The notes under the pieces were generated by a model. That model did not search any database. It worked only from the letters and a program-made list of their open reading frames with translations, and was not told where the DNA came from. 64,000 nt of DNA from Kineococcus endophyticus (GTDB taxonomy: Bacteria > Actinomycetota > Actinomycetes > Actinomycetales > Kineococcaceae), in assembly GCF_040796495.1 (NCBI RefSeq), contig NZ_JBFNQN010000001.1:405524-469523 (forward strand), given 5' to 3'. Positions 9,482 through 17,352 of this stretch are shown here, piece after piece. A program made the position numbers and the translations under genes. Positions within the stretch are counted from its first letter, which is position 1; every line of letters begins with the position of its first letter.

Positions 9482-10822
9482 ATGACCAGTCACGCCCGCG
9501 GGCCGTCGGACGACGGCTTGCGCATCGCTCTGCTCGGGACCCGAGGGGTCCCTGCACGCTACGGGGGCTTCGAGACCTGCGTCGAGGAGGTCGGCTCCCG
9601 GCTCGTCGAGCGCGGGCACCGCGTCGTCGTCTACGGCGCCCGTCCCGACGGGTCCGCAGACGCCTCGCCGGGGCGCGAGCACCGGGGCATGGAGCTCGTC
9701 CCGCTGCCCGCCGTGCGCCGCCGCTCGCTGGAGACCCTGAGCCGCTCGGCGCTCGCCGTCGGCCACCTGACGGCCACGCAGCGGGGCCGCCGCCGGGGCG
9801 GGGGACGCGCGGGAGCACCCGCCGTCGACGCCGCGATCGTCTTCAACGCCGCGAACGCGCCCTTCCTGCCGGTGCTGCGGGCCGCCGGGGTCCCCGTCGC
9901 GACCCACGTCGACGGCCTGGAGTGGAAGCGCGCCAAGTGGGGCCCGGTCGGGCAGCGCTACTACCGCTGGGCGGAGGCCTTCGCCGTCCGGCACTCCGAC
10001 GCGCTCATCGCCGACGCCCAGGGGATCGCGGACCACTACCGGGCCCGCTTCGACGCCGACACGACCCTCATCCGCTACGGGGCACCCGTCGTCGAGGGCG
10101 GGGGCGATGCGCGCCAGCTGGCGACGATGGGGCTGACCCCCGGGGGCTACCACCTCGTCGTCGCCCGCTTCGAGCCGGAGAACCACGTGGACGTCGTCGT
10201 CGAGGGGTACGTGGCCTCCCGGGCCCGCAAGCCGCTCGTCGTCGTGGGATCCGCCCCCTACTCCGACGCCTACACGGCGCGGGTGCGGGCCCTGGCCGAC
10301 CACCGCGTCCGGCTCGTCGGCGGGATCTGGGACCAGGACCTCCTCGACCAGCTGTACGCCGGGGCCTCGACGTACCTGCACGGCCACAGCGTCGGCGGCA
10401 CGAACCCGTCGCTGCTGCGGGCCATCGGCGCCGGGACGGCCGTCGACGCCTTCGACGTCGACTTCAACCGCGAGGTCCTGGGGGCCGCCGGCACCTACTG
10501 GACGACGGCCGCGGACGTCACCGAGGCGGTCGAGGCCGCCGAGGCGGACGAGGGACGGGTGCGCGACCGGGGCCGGGCCAGCCGGTTCCGTGCGGCGAAC
10601 TACGACTGGGACGACGTCGCCGACGGCTACGAGGACCTGTGCCTGCGGCTGGCCGGCCGGCCGTCGCCCGTCCGGGACGGCCGCAGTGCCGCCGTCCTCG
10701 ACCTCGGCGCGGCGGCGCTGGGCCACGAGCGCCACGACCTCGTCGTCGACCTCGACCTCAGGGCCCTGGAGGCCGACGACCCCGAGTACTCAGAACCCCG
10801 AGCGCGCTGGAGCAGCCGGTGA
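9482..10822 (+). CDS. Glycosyltransferase with DUF1972 domain (rhamnosyltransferase-like)
   Basis: The 446-residue protein is a GT-B-fold glycosyltransferase. Its N-terminal block LLGTRGVPARYGGFETCVEE (about residues 15-34) is the hallmark of the DUF1972 family, often rhamnosyl- or glucosyltransferases acting on lipid-linked polysaccharide intermediates. A GT4-like C-terminal half includes ARFEPENHVDVVVEGY and GHSVGGTNPSLLRAIGAG (nucleotide-sugar region). The ATG at 9482 is chosen because GGATGGGGGG lies about 10 bases upstream and the family motif follows directly; the frame is open further upstream without homology. Its stop overlaps the start of the lipoprotein gene by 4 bases. With rfbABCD present in the locus, dTDP-rhamnose is a plausible donor. 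Confidence 0.9.
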   Translation: MTSHARGPSDDGLRIALLGTRGVPARYGGFETCVEEVGSRLVERGHRVVVYGARPDGSADASPGREHRGMELVPLPAVRRRSLETLSRSALAVGHLTATQRGRRRGGGRAGAPAVDAAIVFNAANAPFLPVLRAAGVPVATHVDGLEWKRAKWGPVGQRYYRWAEAFAVRHSDALIADAQGIADHYRARFDADTTLIRYGAPVVEGGGDARQLATMGLTPGGYHLVVARFEPENHVDVVVEGYVASRARKPLVVVGSAPYSDAYTARVRALADHRVRLVGGIWDQDLLDQLYAGASTYLHGHSVGGTNPSLLRAIGAGTAVDAFDVDFNREVLGAAGTYWTTAADVTEAVEAAEADEGRVRDRGRASRFRAANYDWDDVADGYEDLCLRLAGRPSPVRDGRSAAVLDLGAAALGHERHDLVVDLDLRALEADDPEYSEPRARWSSR

Positions 10823-11451
10823 ACGCCACGCAGCACCCCCGTCGTCCCGGGCGCAGGTCCGGACCGGCCGGCCTGGCGGTGGCCGCCCTGTGCCTGGCGA
10901 CCCTCGCCGCCTGCTCCGCTCCCCGCAGCACGTCGACGAGCCTGGCCGGCGCGGAGTCGACCACGTCCGGTCCGGCGGCGACCGCGACGTCCCCGGCGCC
11001 CACCGACGGGACCGGTGAGTCGCCGGGACCGGAGGAGGCGGCGACGGCGGACGTCATCGGCACCCGCACGCTGGCCCCGGTGCCCGTGCGGGCCCCCGCC
11101 CGCTTCAGCGAGGGCCTGACCGTCACGGTCACGTCGGTGCGCGAGGCGCAGGTCACCGCCGTCTACCCCGGCGAGGTCAGCGGTCCGGGGATGGTCGTGC
11201 AGCTGACGTTCACGAACCTCTCGCCCGACCCGGTCGACCTCGACGGTGTGCGGGTCAACGCCTCCCGGCCGGACGGCTCGCCCGCCACGGCGATGGAGGG
11301 CCCGCCGTACGCGGCACCCACGGGGGTCCTGGACCTCGGGGCCTCGGCCGGCGCCACCTTCGTGTACGCGATCCCCCAGGGCACCGCTCGCTCCATGACG
11401 CTCGAGATCACCTCGGTGAGCTCGGCCGACACCGTCACCGTCGACGTCTGA
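10819..11451 (+). CDS. Secreted lipoprotein with DUF4352-like beta-sandwich domain
   Basis: The 210-residue protein starts at a GTG overlapping the preceding stop. A positively charged n-region is followed by a hydrophobic stretch ending in a lipobox (LATLAAC, Cys near residue 33), so it should be lipidated by Lgt and cleaved by LspA. A Ser/Thr/Pro-rich spacer (about 34-90) leads to a beta-rich C-terminal domain (about 95-210; VVQLTFTNLSPDPVDLDGV) resembling DUF4352/telokin-like sandwiches. Such proteins sit on the outer face of the membrane. Co-translation with the DUF1972 glycosyltransferase suggests a role in assembly or retention of the polymer, but no activity can be assigned. Confidence 0.82.
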   Translation: MNATQHPRRPGRRSGPAGLAVAALCLATLAACSAPRSTSTSLAGAESTTSGPAATATSPAPTDGTGESPGPEEAATADVIGTRTLAPVPVRAPARFSEGLTVTVTSVREAQVTAVYPGEVSGPGMVVQLTFTNLSPDPVDLDGVRVNASRPDGSPATAMEGPPYAAPTGVLDLGASAGATFVYAIPQGTARSMTLEITSVSSADTVTVDV

Positions 11452-11500
11452 TCCCGACCGCCACGAACGTCGCCGACGAGGCGGCAGCAGGGGAGTACAG

Positions 11501-13795
11501 ATGAACAGCCTCGGCGCACGGACGCCCCACCGCGTCCTGCTCGCCGCGCTGGCCGCGCTCGTCGTCGCACTGGCGGTCGCCGGTGGACCGGCGACGGGTC
11601 GCGACCGCGCGCTCGCGGCGGACGGGAACCAGACGACGCCGCCCACGGTGACCGCCGACGTGCTGCCCACCGTGCAGATCGACGGCGTCGTGTGGGCGCA
11701 GACGACGATCGGGAACACCGTGTACGTGACGGGCCGGTTCTCCAGCGCCCGGCCCGCCGGCGCGCCCGCGGGCACGGGGGAGACCCCCCGCAGCAACATC
11801 CTCGCCTACGACCTCGTGACGGGGAACCTCATCACGACCTTCAACGCCTCGCTGAACGCCGACGGTCTGGGCATCACGTCGTCCCCGGACGGGTCCCGCG
11901 TCTACGTCGTCGGCAACTTCACGAAGGCCAACGGGGACAACAGGTACCGCATCGCCGCCCTGGACGCCAAGACCGGGGCGCTGGTCCCGGGGTTCAACCC
12001 GCAGGTCGACTACCGCGCCCGCGCCGTCGTCGCGACCGGGGACACCGTCTACGTCGGCGGGCAGTTCTCCGTGGCGAACAAGACGGCCCGCAGCCGTCTC
12101 GCCGCGTTCTCCGCCTCGAACGGTGCCCTGCTGCCCTGGGCCCCGGCCGCCGACAACGAGGTGTTCGGGCTCGTCGTGCCCACGAGCGGTTCCGTCGTCG
12201 TGGCCGGCCGGTTCACGACGCTGAACGACGAGCCGAACTACGGCATGGGCGCGCTGGACCCCGTCACCGGGGCGACCCGTCCGTGGGCCGCCACGGGAAC
12301 CGTCCGCAACGCGGGGACCGACTCCGCCATCTACTCCCTGGCCACCGACGGCGCGACCGTCTACGGCACGGGCTACCAGTACAAGTCCGGTGGCGTGGGG
12401 AACCTCGAGGGCAGCTTCGCCGCCGACGGCACCACCGGCGCGATCCGCTGGGTCGCCGGCTGCAACGGCGACACCTACTCCGTCAAGCCGATCGGCGGCG
12501 TCGTCTACACCGCCGGCCACGCCCACGACTGCTCGCCCCTCGGCGGCTGGCCGCAGACCCAGCCCTGGACCTACCAGCGGGCGGTCGCGACCACCGCGGA
12601 CGCGCGGGGCAAGAACCAGGGGGGCACCTTCTCCGGGAAACCCGCGCCCGCGCTGCTGAACTGGTGGCCCACGCTCGAGGTCGGCACCTTCACCGGCCAG
12701 GTCCAGGCGGCGTGGTCGGTGACGGGCAACGACAGCTACGTCTCCTACGGGGGTGAGTTCCCGAAGGTGAACAACGTGGCGCAGCAGGGCATCGTGCGGA
12801 TGGCGGTGCGGACGATCGCCCCGAACCGGGAGGGCCCCCGCTACCAGGCCGACTTCGCCCCCACGCTGACCTCGACGAGCTCCGGGACGGTGCGCGTCAG
12901 CTGGCAGACGACGTGGGACCCGGAGACCCGCGACCTGCGGTACCGCGTCGTGCGCGACGGCCAGACGGACACCCCCGTCGGCACGGTGACGGTGGGTTCC
13001 ACCTGGTGGAGCCGGCCCACCGCTCAGTTCGTGGACACCGGGCTCGCCCCCGGGTCGACCCACACGTACCGCGTCTACGCCGACGACGCCGACGGGAACT
13101 CGACGAACTCCACGCTCGGCACCGTCACGGTCAGCACGAACACCGATCCGGTCGTCCTCGCGGGCGACTCCTTCTCCCGCACCGTGACCGGTGGGTGGGG
13201 CAGCGCGAGCCCGGGCGGGTCCTGGAGCCTGACGGGTGGCACCTCGAACTTCCGCGTCGCCTCCGGGGCGGGGCAGATGACCTCCGCGCGGAACGCGACC
13301 ACGACCGCCGTGCTGGGGTCGGTCCGCGGTACGGCGACGGACACGACCGTCACCACCTGGGCCGACCAGGTGCCGACGGCCGGGGGCGTGGTCCTCACGG
13401 CGTTCGGCCGCCGCGTCGGCACGAACGACGACTACCGCGCGGCGGTCCGCCAGGTGGCCGGTCAGCCGGTCACCCTGACGCTCACGCGCAAGGTCGGCGG
13501 CACCCAGACCACGCTGGCCTCCCTCGCCGTGCCGGGGCTGGTCGGCACCTCAGGCGCCAAGCTGCGCGTGCGCACGCAGGTCACCGGGACGAACCCCACG
13601 GTCGTGCGGGCGAAGGTGTGGCCGGCGGGGACCACCGAACCCGCTGACTGGCAGGTCTCCGCGACGGACGCGACGGCGGCCCTGCAGGTGCCCGGTTCGC
13701 CGGCGTTGTCGACGTACCTGTCCAGCGGGGCGGCGAGCACCTCGGTGCGCGCCTCGTACGACGACCTGACGGTCACCGACGGCGGGCAGGGGTGA
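11501..13795 (+). CDS. Secreted beta-propeller protein with FN3 and lectin-like domains
   Basis: The 764-residue protein has a signal peptide (about 1-42). A region of about 400 residues then contains repeated propeller-like blades (VYVVGNFTKANGDNRYRIAALD, VYVGGQFSVANKTARSRLAAF, VVVAGRFTTLNDEPNYGMGAL). A fibronectin type III domain follows (about 455-545), then a lectin-like domain (about 550-760) related to residues 55-260 of the lyase-like protein at 7212-9269. It is probably an extracellular or wall-associated carbohydrate-interacting protein. The ATG at 11501 follows AGGGGAGTACAG. The next glycosyltransferase gene overlaps its stop, placing a secreted protein within a biosynthetic operon. 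Enzymatic activity is not evident. Confidence 0.82.
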   Translation: MNSLGARTPHRVLLAALAALVVALAVAGGPATGRDRALAADGNQTTPPTVTADVLPTVQIDGVVWAQTTIGNTVYVTGRFSSARPAGAPAGTGETPRSNILAYDLVTGNLITTFNASLNADGLGITSSPDGSRVYVVGNFTKANGDNRYRIAALDAKTGALVPGFNPQVDYRARAVVATGDTVYVGGQFSVANKTARSRLAAFSASNGALLPWAPAADNEVFGLVVPTSGSVVVAGRFTTLNDEPNYGMGALDPVTGATRPWAATGTVRNAGTDSAIYSLATDGATVYGTGYQYKSGGVGNLEGSFAADGTTGAIRWVAGCNGDTYSVKPIGGVVYTAGHAHDCSPLGGWPQTQPWTYQRAVATTADARGKNQGGTFSGKPAPALLNWWPTLEVGTFTGQVQAAWSVTGNDSYVSYGGEFPKVNNVAQQGIVRMAVRTIAPNREGPRYQADFAPTLTSTSSGTVRVSWQTTWDPETRDLRYRVVRDGQTDTPVGTVTVGSTWWSRPTAQFVDTGLAPGSTHTYRVYADDADGNSTNSTLGTVTVSTNTDPVVLAGDSFSRTVTGGWGSASPGGSWSLTGGTSNFRVASGAGQMTSARNATTTAVLGSVRGTATDTTVTTWADQVPTAGGVVLTAFGRRVGTNDDYRAAVRQVAGQPVTLTLTRKVGGTQTTLASLAVPGLVGTSGAKLRVRTQVTGTNPTVVRAKVWPAGTTEPADWQVSATDATAALQVPGSPALSTYLSSGAASTSVRASYDDLTVTDGGQG

Positions 13796-14979
13796 GCGGG
13801 CGCCCCCTGCGCGTCCTGCTCGTCCACCCCGGGGCCGGGCTCTACGGCTCCGACCGCATGCTCCTCGAGGCCGTCCGGGCGGTCGTCGCGGCCGGTTCCC
13901 GGGCGCTGCTCGTCGTCGGAGAGGACGGACCGCTCGTCGAGCTGGCCCGGCGGGCGGGCGCGCGGGTGCTCGTGCGGCCGGTGCCGGTGCTGCGCAAGTC
14001 CGCGCTCTCGCCGCGCGGGCTGCTCGGCCTGACGGGTCGGTCCGCCGTGTCCGCCGCCCGGGACGGCGCGCTGCTGCGCCGGCTGCGGCCGGACGTCGTC
14101 TACGTCAGCACCCTCACGGTGCCGACGTGGGTGCTCCTGGCCCGCGCCCACGGGGTCCCCGTGGTCTGCCACGTCCACGAGGCCGAGGCGCAGGCGAGCG
14201 CCCTGGTGCAGCGGGCGCTGGCGGCGCCGCTGCTCGCCGCGACCCGCCTGCTCGTCAACAGCGAGTACTCCCGCACCGTGCTCACCCGGTCCTGGCCGGT
14301 GCTGGCCGCGCGGTCCGGGGTCCTGCCCAACGGGGTCCAGGGGCCGGCCGGACCGGTCCCGCCCCCTCCGGCCGGGGGGCCGATCCGGCTGCTGTACGTC
14401 GGCCGCCTCTCGCGCCGCAAGGGGGTCCTCGTCGCCCTCGACGCGTTCGCGCGGGTGCTCGCCGACGGGCTCGACGCCCACCTCGACCTCGTCGGCGACG
14501 TCTTCGGCGAGCACGCCGACTTCGGGGCAGAACTCGCCGACCGGTTGCGCGACAGCGTGTTCGAGGGCCGCGTCACCGTCCACGGCTTCGACCCGGACGT
14601 CTACGCCCACCTCGCCCGGACCGACCTGCTGCTCGTGCCGTCCGTGCTCCCCGAACCGTTCGGCAACACCGCCGTGGAGGGCGTGCTGGCCGGCCGTCCC
14701 GTGCTCGTGAGCGACGTCGGCGGCCTGCCCGAGGCGGTGGCCGGTGTGCCCAGCGCCCGGCTCGTGCCGGCCGGGGACGCGGTCGCCCTGGCCCGCGCCC
14801 TGGTGGACGCGGCCGCGGCGCTGCCGGACCTGCAGGAGCGCGCCGCGGAGCACGCGCCGGTGGCGGCCCGACGGTTCGCCCCCGAGCGCTACCGGGCGGG
14901 CGTCGTCGAGGGCCTCCAGAGCGCGATCCCGGCGCGGTCCCGGCGGTGGCCCGGTGAGCGCCCGGTGAACGGCCGGTGA
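13792..14979 (+). CDS. Family 4 glycosyltransferase
   Basis: The 395-residue GT-B enzyme has the N-terminal acceptor domain (VLLVHPGAGLYGSDRM, about 6-21) and the typical C-terminal donor-binding domain starting at LLYVGRLSRRKGVLVALDAF. The block VPSVLPEPFGNTAVEGVLAGRPVLVSDVGG contains the conserved E-x7-E arrangement of GT4 enzymes. It would add a sugar to a lipid-linked intermediate on the cytoplasmic face. The GTG start overlaps the stop of the upstream propeller gene, and its own stop overlaps the next start, so the three genes are probably one transcript with coupled translation. Donor sugar unknown. Confidence 0.92.
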   Translation: MSGRPLRVLLVHPGAGLYGSDRMLLEAVRAVVAAGSRALLVVGEDGPLVELARRAGARVLVRPVPVLRKSALSPRGLLGLTGRSAVSAARDGALLRRLRPDVVYVSTLTVPTWVLLARAHGVPVVCHVHEAEAQASALVQRALAAPLLAATRLLVNSEYSRTVLTRSWPVLAARSGVLPNGVQGPAGPVPPPPAGGPIRLLYVGRLSRRKGVLVALDAFARVLADGLDAHLDLVGDVFGEHADFGAELADRLRDSVFEGRVTVHGFDPDVYAHLARTDLLLVPSVLPEPFGNTAVEGVLAGRPVLVSDVGGLPEAVAGVPSARLVPAGDAVALARALVDAAAALPDLQERAAEHAPVAARRFAPERYRAGVVEGLQSAIPARSRRWPGERPVNGR

Positions 14980-15950
14980 ACGGCGTGACCACCCCGGGGG
15001 GCCTGGGGATCGTCGTCGTCAACTACGGCGACCCCGCCGTCCTCGAGCGGCACCTCCTGCGCCACGACCTGCGCTCCCTGGGCCGCATCGTCGTCGTCGA
15101 CAACTTCTCCTCGGCCGCGTACCGGGACGCCGTCGACGCGCTGTGCCGGCGCCGCGGCCTCGACGCCGTCCTGCGACCGGCCAACGACGGCTTCGGCGCC
15201 GGGGTGAACGCCGGGGCGGCGCACGCCCTCGCCGCGGGCTGCGACGCGCTGCTCGTCGTCAACCCCGACCTCCGGCTGGACCCCGCGGTCGCCGCGGCCC
15301 TGCACGCGGAGGTCCGGGCCCACCCGTCCCGGCTCGTCGCGCCGCGCATCGTCCGCGAGGACGGCCGGCTGTGGTTCGACGGTGCGGAGGTCTCGCTGCG
15401 CACCGGTCGGACCGCCCGCACCGGCCGCCTCACCGGGCCCGACCTGGTGCCGTGGCTGACGGGGGCGTGCCTGGCGGTGCACCGCGACCTGTGGGAGACG
15501 GTGGGCGGGTTCGCGCCGGAGTACTTCCTCTACTGGGAGGACGTGGACCTCAGCCTGCGCGTCCAGCGGGCGGGCGGGGAGGTCGCCGTGCGCCGGGACC
15601 TGCTCGCCGTCCACGCCGTGGGCGGCACCCAGGCCGGCCGGCACAAGTCCCCGGTGTACGTGGAGTTCCACTGCCGCAACCGGTTGCTGTTCGCCCGGCG
15701 CCACCTCGGCGTGCGCGCGGCGTTGCGGCAGGCGCTGGACGCACCGCGGTACGCCGCGGAGGTGCTGCGCCGGGACGGCTGGCGCCGGCTGCTCACCGAC
15801 CGGGCGCCGGTCCGGGCCGCCGTCCGGGGGACGCTGGCCGGCTGGGCGGTCGCGCTCAGCCCGCGACGCCGGTCGGGGTCCGCTGCGGTGCGGCCGACCG
15901 GGCGCCCGACGTCGTCCCCGCCGTCCTCGACAGCCGTCCCGACGACCTGA
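14976..15950 (+). CDS. Family 2 glycosyltransferase (WbbL-like)
   Basis: The 324-residue GT-A enzyme has a WbbL/rhamnosyltransferase-like layout: GIVVVNYGDPAVLERHL (about 10-26), a VVNPDLRLDP block carrying the DXD-like metal site (about 88-97), LTGACLAVHRDLW (about 160-172) and YWEDVDLSLRVQRAG (about 185-199), whose ED is the usual catalytic base region. A dTDP-rhamnose donor is plausible given the rfb genes but unproven. It is the last gene of the rightward group. Its 3' end, which encodes a low-complexity tail, overlaps the convergent polymerase gene by 95 bases, unusually long for two real genes. Confidence 0.92.
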   Translation: MNGVTTPGGLGIVVVNYGDPAVLERHLLRHDLRSLGRIVVVDNFSSAAYRDAVDALCRRRGLDAVLRPANDGFGAGVNAGAAHALAAGCDALLVVNPDLRLDPAVAAALHAEVRAHPSRLVAPRIVREDGRLWFDGAEVSLRTGRTARTGRLTGPDLVPWLTGACLAVHRDLWETVGGFAPEYFLYWEDVDLSLRVQRAGGEVAVRRDLLAVHAVGGTQAGRHKSPVYVEFHCRNRLLFARRHLGVRAALRQALDAPRYAAEVLRRDGWRRLLTDRAPVRAAVRGTLAGWAVALSPRRRSGSAAVRPTGRPTSSPPSSTAVPTT

Positions 15951-17352
15951 GGGGCGGGTCGGGGCGCGCCTGGAGGGCCAGGGCCAGCGCCAGGACGACC
16001 TCCGGCAGGTTGGAGTACATCGGGCCGACCGCCAGGTCCCACAGCGCACGCAGCCCCAGCAGCACCACGAGGGCCGAGGCCGTGCCGGCGGCCACCCGCG
16101 TCAGGAGCGCGTGCACGATCAGCAGCCCGAGCAGGAGGGCGAACGCGACGCCGACCCAGCCGAAGTTCGACCAGGCGTCGGCCACGGTCGAGTGCAGCCG
16201 GAACTGCCCGCCGAACATGTAGTTGTCGACGTACCCGTTGTCCGGGCCGAGGCCGACGGTCGCCAGACCCTCGCGGGCGACGACGACGTCGTGCGGGCTC
16301 GGCACCGCTCCGGGGCCGAAGCCGGCGGGCGTGTCCTGCATGAGCCGCAGCGTCCCGGCCCACTCCGGCCGGCCTCCGGCCAGCAGCGATCCCGCGGCCC
16401 GGACCTGCGCCTCCGAGCGCAGCTGCAGCTCCCGGCCCAGCACTCCGGACAGCAGCAGCTGCTCCGCGCCGCGGTAGAGGGCGGCCCCGGCGAGCGCGAG
16501 CAGCGCGCCCGTGGCCAGCCAGGGGGCCACGGGCGCGCGGCCCGGCCGCCGCCGGACGCGCCGGCCTGCCCGCACCAGCTGCCAGCCGACGACGACCGCG
16601 GTCAGGGCGGTGAACCCGAAGAAGCTGCGGTAGTCGCGGACCACGCTCACGGCGCCCAGCCCGACGAGCGCGAGGAGGACCACGACGGACCCGGTCGGGC
16701 CCGGGACGCGCTGGGCGACCGCGAGCACGAGCAGTGTGACCGGCAGTGCCAGCTGGTACTTCCAGGCGTTCGGCGAACCGGGCACGTGCGGCAGGGCCGC
16801 GAGCAGCACCCCGGCCCCGTAGCCCAGGGCCACGGTCTCCACCCGCAGGAACCCCCGGCACCACAGGACGAAGCCCAGGCCCAGCACGAGCGCGAGCGTC
16901 CGGGTGCAGGTGGCGACCGTGAACCGGAGCTCGACGGCGTGCGCGTCGGGCAGCGCGACGAGCAGCAGGCCCGCGGCGACCGAGGCGAGGGCCAGCACCA
17001 GGACGGCCCGCGCCCCCGGGAAGCGGGCCAGCGACCCGGCCCACACGGGCAGCAGCCCGGCCGCGAGGACGCCCGCCGTGGGCAGGACGTTGCCCAGGGT
17101 CACGTCCGCCCCCAGCACCGCCAGCCCCGCGAGGGCGACCAGGCGCAGGGCGAGCAGCTCGCGGGGCGTCGGCCCGGTCCGCTGCGGGGTGCCCGAGCGG
17201 TCCGACGCCCGCCACCAGGCGAGCAACGTCGTGGGGTGGACGCCGGCGAGGGTGCCGACGTGCCGGCACGCCTGCCGCGTCGTGGCGCCGCCGTCGAGCT
17301 CGGCGCGCACCTGGCGCAGCAGGTGGTCGTGCGCGCCGGGAGCGCGGCTCAC
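15856..17352 (-). CDS. O-antigen ligase/polymerase-like membrane protein with N-terminal HTH-like segment
   Basis: The 498-residue protein has about ten hydrophobic segments and a large periplasmic-type loop (about 300-400) with a YVDNYMFGGQF-like region, as in Wzy/WaaL O-antigen polymerase-ligase proteins. Such enzymes join repeat units on the outer membrane face. The first ~50 residues are soluble and contain TTRQACRHVGTLAGVHPTTLLAWW, which looks like the helix-turn-helix of IS3-type transposase OrfA proteins. The GTG at 17352 overlaps the stop of the upstream wzz-like gene, and no good internal start precedes the first membrane segment, so the HTH is probably translated. The convergent overlap with the GT2 gene lies in its disordered C-terminal tail. 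Confidence 0.8.
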   Translation of the reverse strand: MSRAPGAHDHLLRQVRAELDGGATTRQACRHVGTLAGVHPTTLLAWWRASDRSGTPQRTGPTPRELLALRLVALAGLAVLGADVTLGNVLPTAGVLAAGLLPVWAGSLARFPGARAVLVLALASVAAGLLLVALPDAHAVELRFTVATCTRTLALVLGLGFVLWCRGFLRVETVALGYGAGVLLAALPHVPGSPNAWKYQLALPVTLLVLAVAQRVPGPTGSVVVLLALVGLGAVSVVRDYRSFFGFTALTAVVVGWQLVRAGRRVRRRPGRAPVAPWLATGALLALAGAALYRGAEQLLLSGVLGRELQLRSEAQVRAAGSLLAGGRPEWAGTLRLMQDTPAGFGPGAVPSPHDVVVAREGLATVGLGPDNGYVDNYMFGGQFRLHSTVADAWSNFGWVGVAFALLLGLLIVHALLTRVAAGTASALVVLLGLRALWDLAVGPMYSNLPEVVLALALALQARPDPPLRSSGRLSRTAGTTSGARSAAPQRTPTGVAG

